A DNA stretch of 64,000 bases from Daphnia pulex (lineage: Eukaryota; Arthropoda; Branchiopoda; Diplostraca; Daphniidae), in NCBI RefSeq assembly GCF_021134715.1, contig NC_060023.1:5270001-5334000 (forward strand). The letters are read 5' to 3'. This document shows, piece by piece, positions 12,599 to 25,200 of the stretch. Under the pieces are notes generated by a model. It did no database searches. It was not told where the DNA came from and saw only the letters and a list, made by a program, of their open reading frames with translations. The translations under genes and the position numbers were made by a program. Numbering within the stretch: the first letter of the stretch is position 1; each line of letters begins with the position of its first letter.

Positions 12599-13409
12599 TA
12601 GGGGAGACTGGAGTAAGCCGGGACGGTTTTCGTTTTCCCCCCATATCTCCCAATTTAATCACCCTATTTTATTTTTTTTTTCATTTTTATGTATTTAACA
12701 TGTAAAGGTACCCCCCATATTTTTTTTTATTTTAGAGTAAACCGTTTACCCGTAGGAGACGGCTAAAGTTTTCACAAATTTGTGGGAGGTGCCTATTTTG
12801 AGGGGTAAGTGAGGACACTAGGGGGGGTGGGGTGGGACATTTGCTTTATAAGCCTTAAAATTTGTTAAAAATTTAAAAAAAGAATTAAAATCGTGTTTCC
12901 CTATATCAATTATATATGTCTGTAAAAAAAATTATGAATTATCGTGTAAATTGAAATTTACATTTTATGAAAAAAATTGCTTAGCTACACCCGAATTGAG
13001 GGCGGAGATCCCTGCCCATCTCAACTGCAGTAAAATTTGCTTTCCCAAATTCCCGATAACCTCTTTTTTTAATGTCCATATTTCCTAAAATAATGGGTCT
13101 AAAATTCTAATTTATTTTTTAACGATAAAGAAATGAACAAAGTTTCTTTCCATTTAAATACAGTATGCATTTTTTTGTATTTTTCCCGTAATACCTTTTA
13201 TGGAGGCGAAAAATGTTTACATCGAAAAGCCGTTTTTTTTATTTTGTCAATAACTCCTACAGTTATTGACAAAACACACCAAACTTCAACCCCGATTACA
13301 TAACATGTTTTACATGCTACACTAAAAAAATTTAATTAATTAATATTTTCTATTTTTCCCCTCACTGTCCCTCTTGACCCGGTGTCCCGGCATATTCCAG
13401 TCTCCCCTA
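12599..13409. mobile_element. MITE with 24-bp terminal inverted repeats and TA duplication
   Basis: The left end GGGGAGACTGGAGTAAGC begins at 12601 and the reverse complement of the right end (13384-13407) reads GGGGAGACTGGAATATGC, both continuing to CGGGAC. TA flanks each end (12599-12600 and 13408-13409), as expected for Tc1/mariner/pogo-type insertion. The 807-bp interior is AT-rich with no transposase frame, so it is non-autonomous. A 14-bp-arm hairpin lies inside at 13242-13274. Confidence 0.85.
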
Positions 13410-13803
13410 CAGTTCTCTTAGGCTCGAACACCGTAGTACGAATCTTCTGATGTCTATTTCTAATGTTACAATAAATATTTGATAAATGTTTTCAACTTCT
13501 TTTAAAACGAGGAGGGAATGTAAAATTAATTTAGGAACATAACAATAAAAAACATGGGGAACTGCTTTTTAAAGAGTTGAAACTTCTCTTTCAAAAAGCT
13601 AAGCTTCTGTGTCAGTGTTGTTATCAACCCATACCATAAAGATGCCTTTTGGCGAAACCTTCGGGGCTAAATTCTTTTAACATAAAAATAAGTTACAATT
13701 TTCGGTAGATTTTAGCAATATCAGTATCATTACATAGTATAGTTGATAGCAGTGTAAGCTACGACACGAGCAGACATGGGGTCCACGATAAAGTCGTTAT
13801 CAG

Positions 13804-14143
13804 ACCAACGGTAGACGACATAGTCGTGTACATTTGGACAAAGTTTCAAATTTTTCTAATGATACGCTGATTTTTGCCAATTTTTTATTATATGTTGATT
13901 TTTCTTCTCACGTCGCGTGGAGCGTATCCTGTCCCGGGGGTAGAATAGAAGAGGGAAAGCAACCGGACCCCTTTGTTCTCCCCTATTCTCTTCCCTCTAT
14001 TCTTCCCCCGGGCTAGGACTTCGTCCCTGCGCCACCAAAATTAATCGGCATGTTTTCTTTAAAAAATCGGCAAAAATCAGCGTATCATTAGAAAAATTTG
14101 AAACTTTGTCCAAATGTAAACGACTATGTCGTCTACCGTTGGT
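13804..14143. mobile_element. 340-bp foldback element
   Basis: The left arm starts ACCAACGGTAGACGACATAG and its near-exact reverse complement ends at 14143. The arms stay similar for about 90 bases. Inside them a second inverted pair (CCCGGGGG at 933-940 of the 13-kb block, CCCCCGGG at 14005-14012, with flanking purine-rich and pyrimidine-rich tracts) extends the symmetry almost to the centre. No coding capacity is present. I could not identify a clear target-site duplication. Confidence 0.85.
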
Positions 14144-14149
14144 GCAAGT

Positions 14150-15550
14150 TTCAAGTAATAATGTATATATTTAAATTTTTTATGATTTTTTAATTAGCAT
14201 ACTCTTTAGCTTAGAAACATATGGCGAGCACGCCGATGTTTCCAAACTTTATATCTAGCCTTTTCGGGATAAACTTCAATTCACTAAAATCTGCAAAAAA
14301 TCATGGTGAAAGGAAATTTTTTCCTCACCAAGACGATTTTTTAAAATTTGCTTTGCGATAACTCAAACGTGAGTTATCGGGTAAAAAAGGGAGACACTTT
14401 GGCACGTAAGCCGCCGTGTTTCCAAACTTTGTGTAGGTACTGTATATTTGAATTTTATTTAATCTTTTTCTTCGTTATATTTTTTATATTTTACTTCATA
14501 TTATTTCCTACGGGAACCTCGCACAACGGAACCGGGATGCCACATATATTGACACCATTGACACATTAAGAAATGTCCCCCAATAGGTTAATGCTAAAAA
14601 AGAGTCAAGGAACCTATAGAAAGAGCATATCAAACTTTCACATTTGATATTTGAACGCATGTTAGCGCTTCTTGGGTGCAGCTGGTCTTCTCCACCACCA
14701 CCACCCCAGCCACAGAAAATAGTTTCGAGGCTTAATAACATAGACGAGTCAATAAACTAAACCCAACGCTGAAAATTGAATGCGCAATATAATCACACAA
14801 TTTTCAAACAAAACTTTTCTTCAATTTTAATTCACTACTCCCTGATGGAGTTTACAAAGAGATTTCTTTTTTTACGGGAACGACTATTTCAAGAGTAAAC
14901 TCGAATTACGTATTTTAAAAAACACGGTTCGAATGAAAAGAACCAATCCGAAGATCCTAATCGTGTTAAATAAAGGTTGTTGAGCCTACCTAAGCTTCTA
15001 AACTCTTGGAGCTACAGAAACTTAAAACCTTCATACTCATAAGAATGAATATTACCAGAGTTTGTATGGTCCAACCATTTATATGGAAAGGCCTTCCATT
15101 ACCTTTTCCGCCTGGAAGTGCTCTGGCTGGAGACCTTAGTTACAGAGCCACAGCAGGTGTGTTGGGAAACACATGTTTTTTTTCAGTACCAAAATTAACA
15201 CAGTTTCAGTAGATGGCCGCTGTTGGCGCTGACAATTAGGTCTAAATCGATACTCAAGCACATTTTCCCACTTTTGATTCGCGATATTGGCTGCAACTTT
15301 AGGAAAAATTTCCGAGAGGAAAATTTAACAGGCAGTGGTTCTACCATCATCTATAGCTCTGATATTACCCTCAGGGATAACGTTAAACTAACGTTAACGA
15401 TATTTATAAATAAACGGCGAAAAGTAAAGCTCCGTTAACTTATTGGTTACGCTAACGTTTTTAAAATCAACTAACGTCACATCACTTAGTGTTTGCTTGT
15501 TACTTGTTAGGATAATTGTGCCAGAACTATACGGTTATACGTATAGCCAG
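14150..15550. other. Non-coding stretch
   Basis: No protein-like frame was found. GTTTCCAAACTTT occurs twice (near 14239 and 14419) in similar context, suggesting a small duplicated unit. A patch near 15370-15480 is rich in GTTAAC/AACGTT words. Confidence 0.4.
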
Positions 15551-15559
15551 AGCTATACC

Positions 15560-15761
15560 TCCCTATCCCGGTTTCAGGGTAAACGTAAGCCGATTTTCAG
15601 AGATTTTAGGGCGGAGCCTCTCAGAATTTGTGAAGTGGAAACGTTAAAAAGAGCCATCTAGGCTCTCAAAAGTAGCTGGGCGTAGTAGCTGACACACTCA
15701 CTAGAGGCGCTTTTTAAAGTTTCCAAATTGGCTTACGTTTACCCTGAAACCGGGATAGGGA
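15560..15761. mobile_element. 200-bp element with about 35-bp terminal inverted repeats
   Basis: TCCCTATCCCGGTTTCAGGG at the left end continues through TAAACGTAAGCC, and the reverse complement is repeated at 15728-15761. The interior has no coding capacity. This fits a very short MITE. It directly abuts another foldback element. Confidence 0.8.
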
Positions 15762-15791
15762 AGCCAACACAGCCGTGAAGCGACCAGGAGT

Positions 15792-16155
15792 CTATAGACC
15801 TTATTCTGATCCAAAGGTATGGGTCAAGCCGACCCCTTTCCGTCGCGTTGCAGTGTGAAGGGGTGCCGTGAACAGGAGATTTTATTTTGGCTCCCCCCAT
15901 GTGGCATGGGACTAGTCTTTTCGGGTTAATTGTGCCCGAGGGAAGAAAAGGGAGGAAAGGAAAGAATGAAGAAAAGAGGGGACCAGCTTTCCTTTCCTCC
16001 CTTTTCTTCCCTCGGGCACATTCGTCCCACATTCGTCCCATGCCACATGGGGCGAGCCAAAATAAAAACTCCTGTTCACGGCACCCCTTCACACTGCAAC
16101 GCAACGCAAAGGGGTCAGCTTGACCCATACCTTTGGATCAGAATAAGGTCTATAG
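15792..16155. mobile_element. 364-bp near-complete foldback element
   Basis: CTATAGACCTTATTCTGATC at the left is mirrored at the right end. The symmetry continues inward for about 170 bases per arm, through a GACCC/GGGTC block, a GTGCCGTGAACAGGAG block, an ATGTGGCATGGGAC block and a CCCGAGGGAAGAAAAGGGAG block. Small insertions distinguish the arms. The apparent reading frames on both strands here (15739-16128) are by-products of the symmetry. There are no transposase motifs. Confidence 0.85.
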
Positions 16156-16391
16156 CTCTGATTGTGCAAGTTCTTTTTTTTTTCAAAGAACTGTGGTTTT
16201 CGCGGGTTTTTACTAAGCTGTACGTTTTTGATATTTCAAAAGTGGCAACGCTGCCACTTTGATTAGAAACTGGGTGTGGGCCAAGTGTGGGAAGTAACAT
16301 ACAGGACTGTACAGGATACGGCTTACATTTGTATACTCTTTATATGTCAGTTTGATCCGTGTTGACTGACCAGAGTCCGCGGATAATTAAA

Positions 16392-17976
16392 ATGCCCGAA
16401 TCGCTAAGTTTCGGAATTGAACCCATAACTGCTCATGCTTGGAATAAGGACCGTACAAGTTAGTATTTCATTTTATATTCTCAAGTATAAATAGTATTGT
16501 TGATACATTTTTACTTTGGTAGAATTGGCCATATCTCCCAACAGCCCTGAAGTTCATATCTATCATTTCCAAAGAGGAGAGTGGAAACTTGAAGAAATTT
16601 TGAAAGAGCATGATTTAAAAGTTACTGGTATAGATTGGGCACCAAACACCAACCGGTAGATTAAATTCACACTCTTGTGTTATTAACATCCAACTGATGG
16701 GTACCTTTACCACAGCATTGTAACATGCTCTGCTGATCGCAATGCATATGTTTGGACTCAATCTGAAGAGAAAAAATGGAGGCCTACTCTGGTTTTACTT
16801 AGGATCAACCGTGCTGCAACATGTGTCCGTTGGTCACCTCTTGGTAATTTAAGAAAGAGTTATGACCTTATATAGTTTCATTGATGAAATTTTCTATAGA
16901 AAACAAGTTTGCTGTGGGATCTGGTGCTAGGTTGATCTCAGTTTGTTATTTTGAGAAAGAAAATGATTGGTGGGTTTCAAAACATATTAAAAAACCAATC
17001 AGATCTACTGTGGTATAATCAATATCCCAGAATTCTAAGTAGTTCTTTTTTTTAATTAAAGCCTTTCTTTGTTTACAGACTTGTCTTGATTGGCATCCTA
17101 ATGATGTTCTTCTAGCTGCTGGATCTACAGATTTTAAAGTTAGGGTTTTCTCTGCTTACATTAAAGAGATTGAAGAAAGACCATCATCAACATCTTGGGG
17201 CTCTAAAATGCCACTGGGACTGATGATGGCAGAATTTTCCAATTCAACTAATGGGGCTGGTATGTCCATACTTTCGAACCTTGTTTTTTTTTCCTTCTTT
17301 TTATTCAATACTACATGGAGTACATACTTAATGCCTAACATTTTTAGGGGGCTGGGTACACAGTGTAAATTTCAGCTCTACCGGTGATCGAGTCGCATGG
17401 GTTGGTCATGATTCCTCCATTTCTGTAGCTGACGCATCAAAGGGAATGGCTGTTTCTATGATTCGAACAGATTTCTTACCATTTTTATCGTGTCTGTGGG
17501 TGTCGGAAAATCGTCTAATAGCTGCGGTATTGTTTGCTCTAGAACAGACAGTTTCTTGAAAATACTAATATGATTTATTTTTTAAATAGGGACATGGTTG
17601 CTGTCCTATGCTTTTTGAGGTTGAAGAAACGGGACAGGTACAATTTGCTGGAAAATTAGATGCTTCTCTGAAAAAAGAAACTTCTGGTGTGAGTGCGATG
17701 AAAAAATTTCAAAGCTTGGATCGCCAAGCTCGCACAGAGACCAACGATACATCGTTGGGCACACTCCATCAGAACGCCATAACAAGTGTATGTCTTCATA
17801 CCGGAAACAAGGCTGGTGCCACCAAGTTTTCTACTGCAGGTGTAGATGGACTGCTGGCCATCTGGGATTTTAATGTTAGTTTATAAATATCGTCACTTGT
17901 TTCATATTTTTACATTAAATTTCACCATCATTTGCAGAATTTAGAATCGGCGATGGGAGGATTGAAATTCAACTAA
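16392..17976 (+). CDS. ARPC1: Actin-related protein 2/3 complex subunit 1
   Basis: This is the WD40 beta-propeller subunit of the Arp2/3 complex, which nucleates branched actin filaments in the cytoplasm. Eight exons join in phase: 16392-16458, 16523-16655, 16716-16843, 16900-17012, 17079-17259, 17348-17526, 17590-17874 and 17938-17976. They give 374 residues, the usual family length (about 370). The product starts [20 protein letters not shown]. It then shows [12 protein letters not shown], a [10 protein letters not shown] repeat end, [38 protein letters not shown] and the terminal [11 protein letters not shown] propeller blade. All introns are 50-90 bases with GT-AG ends. An AATAAA lies at 18121. 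The next gene converges on it from the other strand. The assignment is near certain. Confidence 0.96.
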
Positions 17977-18120
17977 GGGCGCAATATTATTCCCTCGCAT
18001 TCTTTGAATGATATGTTAATTGCAGTTCTTATTGTAGTTGTCAATCAATCAATTTACCGAAGTCTTGCATAAGCGAATTCTTTTCATGATTCCTTCATTA
18101 TAATTATAATTTTTTCTTTT

Positions 18121-18126
18121 AATAAA
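18121..18126 (+). terminator. Polyadenylation signal of ARPC1
   Basis: AATAAA lies 145 bases after the ARPC1 stop codon and before the convergent hydrolase gene's stop. Confidence 0.5.
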
Positions 18127-18299
18127 CTGAAGAAATGACTAAATAACTATCACTCTTTGTAATTACTTAAAGTTACAGTGATTTAGAATGTGCAAAAATG
18201 TTATTTGCTTGGAAAATCCAACTTTTGAAAAAGGTGTGAATATGTAAGTCTACTTCAGTTAAACTGCTAATTAGATATATCCACAATTACCATTCTGAA

Positions 18300-19255
18300 C
18301 TATTTTTTATTGATAAGACTATCAAGTAATCGGTCGTGAAATTCTTCAAAATTAGCACACCAGTTACTTGAATTGAGAGAGTTGGAAAACTTGTTTACTA
18401 GGATAGCATTCCACCCAGATTGTACTGCTCCTATAGTGTAAAAAATGTTGAAATTTTATTTAGAATTTTCTTTTTTTTTTTTTTAGTTACCAAAACTTAC
18501 CCAAATAGTCCTCATTATAGCTGTCACCAATGTGACAACACTCTTCTGGTTTGGTGTTTTCTTTACAAAGCAAGCTATACCTTTCCAATGCAAGTCTGAA
18601 AATATCAGACTGAGGTTTAACACATTTGACTTCATAGGATGGTAAAACAAATTCAAAATAGTGTCGCAATCCGGCTTCCTTTAGGATATTTTCTAATCTT
18701 GGGTCCATGTTGGAAATTATGCCAATCTTTTTATCCTTCTGTTTTAAAGATTGTAGCACTCTTTCTACACCTTTGGTATGAATTAATTCTTCACGTCAGA
18801 AAACATATTAATAAAGAAATGCTTGTACCAATATAATACCTGGCACAACTTCCCACCCTGCAGTAGTACCATATAATTTAATGAGATGCCATGATGTAGC
18901 ATCTAAATTTGGGCTATCATGAATCCCAGCACTGATAAATGTACGCTTCACAACATTTAACCACCACTCAGTCCTTTTTAAGCCGTAAGATACAAACAGA
19001 AAGATTTCTTTTGACAAAAATGATACTGTGACACATACAAGCATAGGCCTACCAATGTAGATTGGTGCTGGCTCCAAAATTTGGATGAACTTCATTGACA
19101 GTTTTGAATGCTTTTTTAAAATTGTCATGAAAAGCTTTTTTATTCTTTATTTCAATTCCATACAGACGGGCTATATTTTCATACTGGACGGTCGGTGGTT
19201 TTCGAAACCGCATCAGCGTCCCCGTGAAATCAAACGTTATTAACTTGTAACCCAT
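18300..19255 (-). CDS. HDHD3-like haloacid dehalogenase hydrolase
   Basis: Four exons (19255-19053, 18973-18840, 18770-18501, 18430-18300) join in phase to give 245 residues, close to vertebrate HDHD3 (about 250). HAD motif I is the N-terminal TFDFTGTLMRF, with Asp at residue 9. The second acid of a classical DxD is absent, as in HDHD3, so phosphatase activity is uncertain. Motif II is GIISNMDPRLE, motif III has the lysine in KCVKPQSDIF, and motif IV is HIGDSYNEDYLGA. WWLNVVKRTF in the cap region also matches HDHD3. The gene converges with ARPC1 (324 bases between stops). It diverges from the glycosyltransferase gene, sharing a 680-base upstream region. Substrate unknown. Confidence 0.88.
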
Positions 19256-19937
19256 AATCTGTTGTTTGTTTGTTTTTTCTCTTCAGCTGCGAAAGGCGAA
19301 AGGTTGGAGCGAACACTTCAATGCTTGGAGTCGTCAGAAACCAAAACAAAACAAATTTTGGCAGGAGAAAATCCAGCAGACGACATTAACGTAAATTGTC
19401 CTTTTTTTCTGAAAAAAAATTAAAATTAACTCAAGCGTTAATTAACAATGGTCGCCTTTTTTTTCTATTTGAGCCGTTCAAAACTTCGAATCACAGATAA
19501 AGACCTCTTCTTCTTTATCTATGATTCAAACATGGTGATTCAAAAATCAAATGTTAAAAAAAGTTTAATATTATGCAGTGTTCAAAATATAATGCGGTAG
19601 TGCCACTGCAAATTTAAGGCTATTGCCACGAAAAATCCCGTTATTCAATCATAACACTCATGAACATCAGGACATTAGTTAGTACATATCATTAGATAGT
19701 TAGTTAGTTTTGGCTTTCAGTAAATGATATATAATTGTAAGCAATGAAATAAATCTGTTAACTGATTCAAACCGTATTTTGTTGGTGGCTAAAGTGATGG
19801 CTAAAGTGAATACTTATTGAGATTTGCGAAATTAGACATAAAAGAAGACTTTGTGTTGTCTTGTGGATGCAATTTAGACAGGTGCTATTATATATATAGG
19901 TGCATGTAATATATATACGAAGCAAGAAACATGTAAA

Positions 19938-21268
19938 ATGTTTCCGCGTTCAACACGTAAAAGAATTCGAAAAGTATTTGGTTTCGCGTTTCTCGTGTAT
20001 TGTTTCGTTTATTTTGTCAACTCTGTCAACCGGCCTTCTAACACAGGTAATTTTTCTACTTTCCAACATCGTTACGTGTACCCCCTAAGCATATTTAGTT
20101 CGTCCGCAAATGAATTTAATTTAATTAGTCTATCTTAGTTTTAGAACAGAAATTAATTCACATCAAAATCAAAAATTTTTAATTTTAGGCTAAAACAATT
20201 ATCATACAATCATATTCTTCATTTATAGGCATAAGCATTCTAGTTCCTGGAACAGAGGATTTATGTCCCACTAAACCTCATTCTGCGGCGCGTGTACGAA
20301 AACCTCGCAAAACTCAAAATATTTTCTTCTTGGAAACTTCGGGTGAATCTTGCTTAACCGCTCGGCAAGCATGTAGTGTTGAATCGGCCGCGCGTTCTAA
20401 CCCCAACGCCATCATTTCTGTCCATATGGAAAACAGCGGACTTCAAAATCAAAAAGAAATCAAAGCCAAACTAGCTGGTCAAACAAGAAATTGCGCTATA
20501 ACCCACAGACTCTTCAAGGAATGGAGTAACGTCAAGCTTGTGCAGGAGGATTTGATACAACATTTAAGAAATACAACGTTGTGGCGCCTACAGGAGAAAT
20601 CGCTATTAACTCAATCAATTCATCCACTAACTCATCGAAGTGATGCCATGAGAGTTGCTATGCTTTGGAAATACGGGGGTATCTACCTTGACTTGGACTG
20701 CCTTGTCTTACGGCCGCTTTACTGCCTTCAAAATACTGTGGGACTTGTCGACTTTTTAGCCGACTGTAATGTTGACTTTAAATAATTGACTGATAATTTG
20801 TTTTTTTTTTAATTAAAATATTTTCTCTCCATTAAATTAGGGGTTGAAAATGGTGTCATGGCATTCGAGGCTGGCCACCCATTCCTTCAATTCCTGATGA
20901 AATATATGGTGTTTGCTTTCAAGCCGGAGGAATACATAAGCCTTGGCCCGGCTACATTAACAGACTCCATCAAGTATTTTTGCGATCGTACTGAACTTCC
21001 GGCAGAAGAATGGTTTATGTGCAGAAACAGTTCCATGATTCTTCAACCTCCACGAGCTTTTTATGCCATCAACAATCGACGCCAAAATGCTTTTTATCAT
21101 CCCGAGGCTGACCCATCTGATTATGAAGACTTGCGCCACAGTTACCTTTCTCACATCTATGACGCCGGAAATGGCCGTTCTGTCCCTAAAAAATCATTGT
21201 ATGGAATGCTGGCCCAAGAGTTCTGTCCCACCACATACCAAATGGCTTCGGACGAAGGTGAATTTTAA
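19938..21268 (+). CDS. Alpha-1,4-galactosyltransferase-like type II Golgi enzyme
   Basis: Three exons (19938-20046, 20229-20765, 20841-21268) give 357 residues, matching the A4GALT/Gb3-synthase family length (about 350). The first exon encodes a short basic N-terminus (MFPRSTRKRIRK) and a hydrophobic signal anchor (about residues 13-28), expected for a Golgi type II protein. The catalytic part contains RSDAMRVAMLWKYGGIYLDL. The metal-binding DxD is DLD at residues 191-193, where the family has DTD or similar. ENGVMAFEAGHPFLQFLM and LGPATLTDSIKYFC follow, as in family GT32-type alpha-4-galactosyltransferases. In insects such enzymes extend glycosphingolipids. Acceptor specificity cannot be read from sequence. 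The second donor (ACT|GTAATG) was chosen because it alone keeps the frame. Confidence 0.88.
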
Positions 21269-22202
21269 AGAAAAGAGAGAAAATAATAACAATTCAGGCT
21301 CGTAACTCAAGGTCTTTCAATATGTTTGTATTAGTTTTTACTTTATTCGTCTTAGCCGTTTAGGGGCTAACATAATGAGTGTAAAACTGCGTGTTCGTGT
21401 CCCTTTCATTATCAATGTTTTCCCAAGATTCCTTCAGCATTGAATGAGCTGTCACTATTTTTATGTTCTGTTGCTTATACATTAAAGAGTCTTTACAAGC
21501 ATCAAAAGGAATGTTGAAGCGTATGTACTGTATGCATACGCGTAATGTATGCACGAAGAAACGAAACAATGTTGTCCCGCAAAATAAGGATGCAATCAGG
21601 AACTGTCACATGTCGAATACCGCACAGTAGACATTGCTTCCACACTGGCTGAATATTTAACGATTTAACAACAGAAAGAAATGAACGAAACCACCACTGT
21701 AACAACACAATATGGTCATATTCCACAACACTTTTTTTTTAGAAAATCCATGCATGCTGGCACGCATATTATACAAAATGAAAAATGTCTTTTTCCCTCC
21801 ATTTTCTTTTCACCGATTTTACCCAAAAACTTGGCTCACAACATTTTCATATGTAATCTGAAATAAACTTGTTTTTTTTTTGTTTTTTTTTTTGTTTTGT
21901 TTTTTATTATTTTTGTTTCTTTAGTTTTTCTTGTTCATCATTTCGCTTTCGTTTGTTTCAAATTTTGAATGTAATAGTGTAATCATCAGAGAGGAGTCGT
22001 GCTTCCAAGTTATTGAGCCGATTTTTCTTTCGTGTGTCGAACATAAAGGCTACTATGCTGATGTTGGAAGCCACGCCCTTGACACGATAATTGAACGAGA
22101 ACAGGAGAGATGAGGAAAAGGGGAAGAAGAGGGCAAGGAGATGCAAGAGAGAAATAGAGATAATGATGGAAAAGAAAGATGGCAAAACGGATTTCGATTC
22201 GA
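21269..22202. other. Region between convergent genes, likely 3' UTRs
   Basis: This 930-base stretch separates the stop of the galactosyltransferase (+) from the stop of the glucose transporter (-). It has T-rich tracts near 21870-21930. No protein-like frame is present; the minus-strand frames are low in complexity. It probably contains the 3' UTRs of both genes. Confidence 0.45.
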
Positions 22203-25200
22203 CTACGAAGCGTTGATTTTGATGGTTCGTATGTCAGCCAGGAGAGCCGTGCTCTCTGTGTGTGCCGGAGTACTGGATGGCGCGGGTACGGCAAGAGTGC
22301 TAGACCCGGCACCACTGGATGTCAGAATACAATTCTGTGTTGCGAATTCCTCTCTAAAATAGTTACACAAATTGTTAGAATTGTAAATATTTTCGTATCG
22401 TAAAATGTTGTGGAACTCGTTGATTTTAAACGCAATTTCAAACGCGTTTAAATTATCTGTTGATGTTCATAACACTTGTGAGCAATCAACATCAATTACA
22501 AGATCTTATTGTTAGTTATCTATCTAAATCTAGGATTATTCATACATTATAATTCTTGCATTCTGCTATTCCATATGACGGCTAATAAGAATAAAATTCT
22601 CGTGCTTTCAAGAAAACATACATGACGAAAAAATTATGAATTGCAAATAAATGAAGCCAAACTTTAATGACCTAATGCGCTAAAACAAAATATATTGGCG
22701 ATTTAACAACGACATTCCAAATTTACGAAGCAAAACAGAAAAAAAGAACAAACAAACCACTTTCACTTCGCACGATCAATAATCAGCAAGTCTACCAAGA
22801 TGCCCAAGTACTATTTTTGTAATATTTTAGAGGATTCTTTTTAAATAAGATAAACCTTGATTTGATCATTAGATCAAATGGCTAAAGAAATAATCTTGTT
22901 CACAATGAACTCTGCTGTTTGTCGTCAGAAGCAGATGGAGCACAATCGACGTTGGGATGAACTCTGCATGGGCAAAATAAGACGACATAACGGGTAAAAA
23001 CCAAAGAAACAAAAACAATACGAACAAAATATAAACACTACCACCAATTAAAAACCCAAGCAAAAAAACAAAGAAAATAATAATAATAATATAACGTACG
23101 GAAAACAAGTAAAAAATGCAGAAAAAAATAACGGAAAATAAAATGATAATATTTGTAATTCATGGTGAATAAAAAATAATTGCTATTGAGTATTTTAAGT
23201 TTAATTGGGGTTATTGCTTGTTGGTATCGTATGCAATGAAAAGCGCATAACCAACACCATCAAACCGAGCACTGACAAGAGACATACGGAAAAAAAATCC
23301 CATCACAACAACCAATAAGAGCATAAAATCACGAAAACCGAAAAATTTGTTGGAAAGGTAAATTAAAAATTAAGGGGAAAAAAATATTTACCTATCATTG
23401 CGGCGAAATAATGCCGAGATTTCGTCAAAAGTTTTGTTTTTCGTCTCTGGAACGATTTTGTAAGTGAAAATCCAGAAAAATGCTAACAATACGCTGAATG
23501 GCAAGAAAATGTAGTTGTGCAGCATCGCCTGTTAATGCACGTACAGCAGATATAGAAAAAGTTAAGTTTGTACAGTTCCAAAAATGTCATTAAACGCATT
23601 TACTTTGAGAGGTAAGAAGAAGAGACCGACAAGAAAATTTGCCAACCAGTTGACAAGTACGGCGATGGACATTGCGGCTGGTCTTGGTCCTTGACTGAAT
23701 AGCTCGGCTGTAATCATCCATGGAATGGAGCCGGGTCCAACGGCGAAAAACAATACAAATGTGAGTGTGGCAACAACGGCTACGTAGCGAACCCATTCGA
23801 TAAGTTCCTACATTAAAGCGAATCAAATTTTAATGTAATCTAAGTCTCCTAACCATCCCAGTGGTGGCAAAACTCAGTTAAAGAAAGAATATTTTTCGCA
23901 ATTACGACTTACCATTACGAGCAAGGAAATGGTGATGAATATGCTGAAAATAAACATGCCTCCAAGTCCCCATAAGTGAAGGGTGCGTCGGCCAGCGCGA
24001 TCCATCAGAGGAATGGACACAAGAGTCATGCCCACCATGATGGCACCCACACCTACAAACAACATTAAATCAAATGACGTGTGCCACGAAAAGATGCTTT
24101 CCATTCACGCCTTACCAATAGTGGCATATTTAGCAGATTCACTAGCAAGGCCTGCTCCGATAAAAAGTTCAGTGGAATAGTACAACACGGCGTTGATTCC
24201 TGCGTGTTATAAAGTTGCGATGTAATGGCTGCTCATCACGAAACAAAGAGATATTTGACCAACACAAATAGCCAGCCACTTACCCGACAACTGCTGCGAA
24301 AGTTGCATGACAATGGCAATGCCGAGCGGCATGAGCAAGGCGCGTGATTTGAGCAGCTCCAACATCCCCATGTGGGCCTCAGATTGTTGGGCTGGTTTAG
24401 GGCGTAAGATAAATTCAGACAAAATTATTGGAAAATCTTAGGTTGTGGCACGAATAGTTCAAACTTTAAGAAGGCCCGAATAGAAATTAATTTTGCACAT
24501 CGCTACGAATATTGTATAAATAGCTGAAACTTATACAATAACAACTTACCCTCGACTCTCATTTCTTCCATGTCTTCCTCAATTTGGCTAGACGCTCGCA
24601 ATCGTTTCATCGCTATAGCACAGAATAATCAAAATGAATCAACCATATAGTTGGTTGTATAAGCACCGACTTCAAAGATAATTAGACCGCATATCTTACC
24701 AGTTCTGGCTTCTTCTTCGCGATTGGCTGTTATGAGTAGGTAACGCGGAGATTCAGGACAGAAGGAAAACAGAATCAACTGCAGAATTGCTGGGCAAATG
24801 GCTAAACCTGCATAGACAAATGTTAGAATGTTACAATCCCTTGGCAAAATAAAAGTCTTAGTTTTACCTAGGAGAAGAGGCCATCCGCTCTCCGTGCCAA
24901 GAATTTCTTGGATGCCTAAAATCTGAGAGAAAAGAATGCCAACGGTGACTCCCAATTGGTTGACCGTCCCCAAACCGCCACGTAAGTTCAATGGAGCGAT
25001 TTCAGAAATGTACATGGGCACCAATGACGTATTCAATCCTGAAAAATCCCGCAACATTCATTTAACTTTCGATGCACCTTTATTTTCTGATTACGAAATG
25101 GTACCACAATTGAATCCGATGATCATTCTTCCTATAATGAGCATTTCATATGACTGGGCAGCTTTGGAGAAGGCCATCAGAATAGCTCCGAGAATACCAG

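Noticed and set aside
15739..16262. Overlapping frames on both strands with shared peptides
   Set aside because: The matching peptides arise from the inverted-repeat foldback, not from coding.
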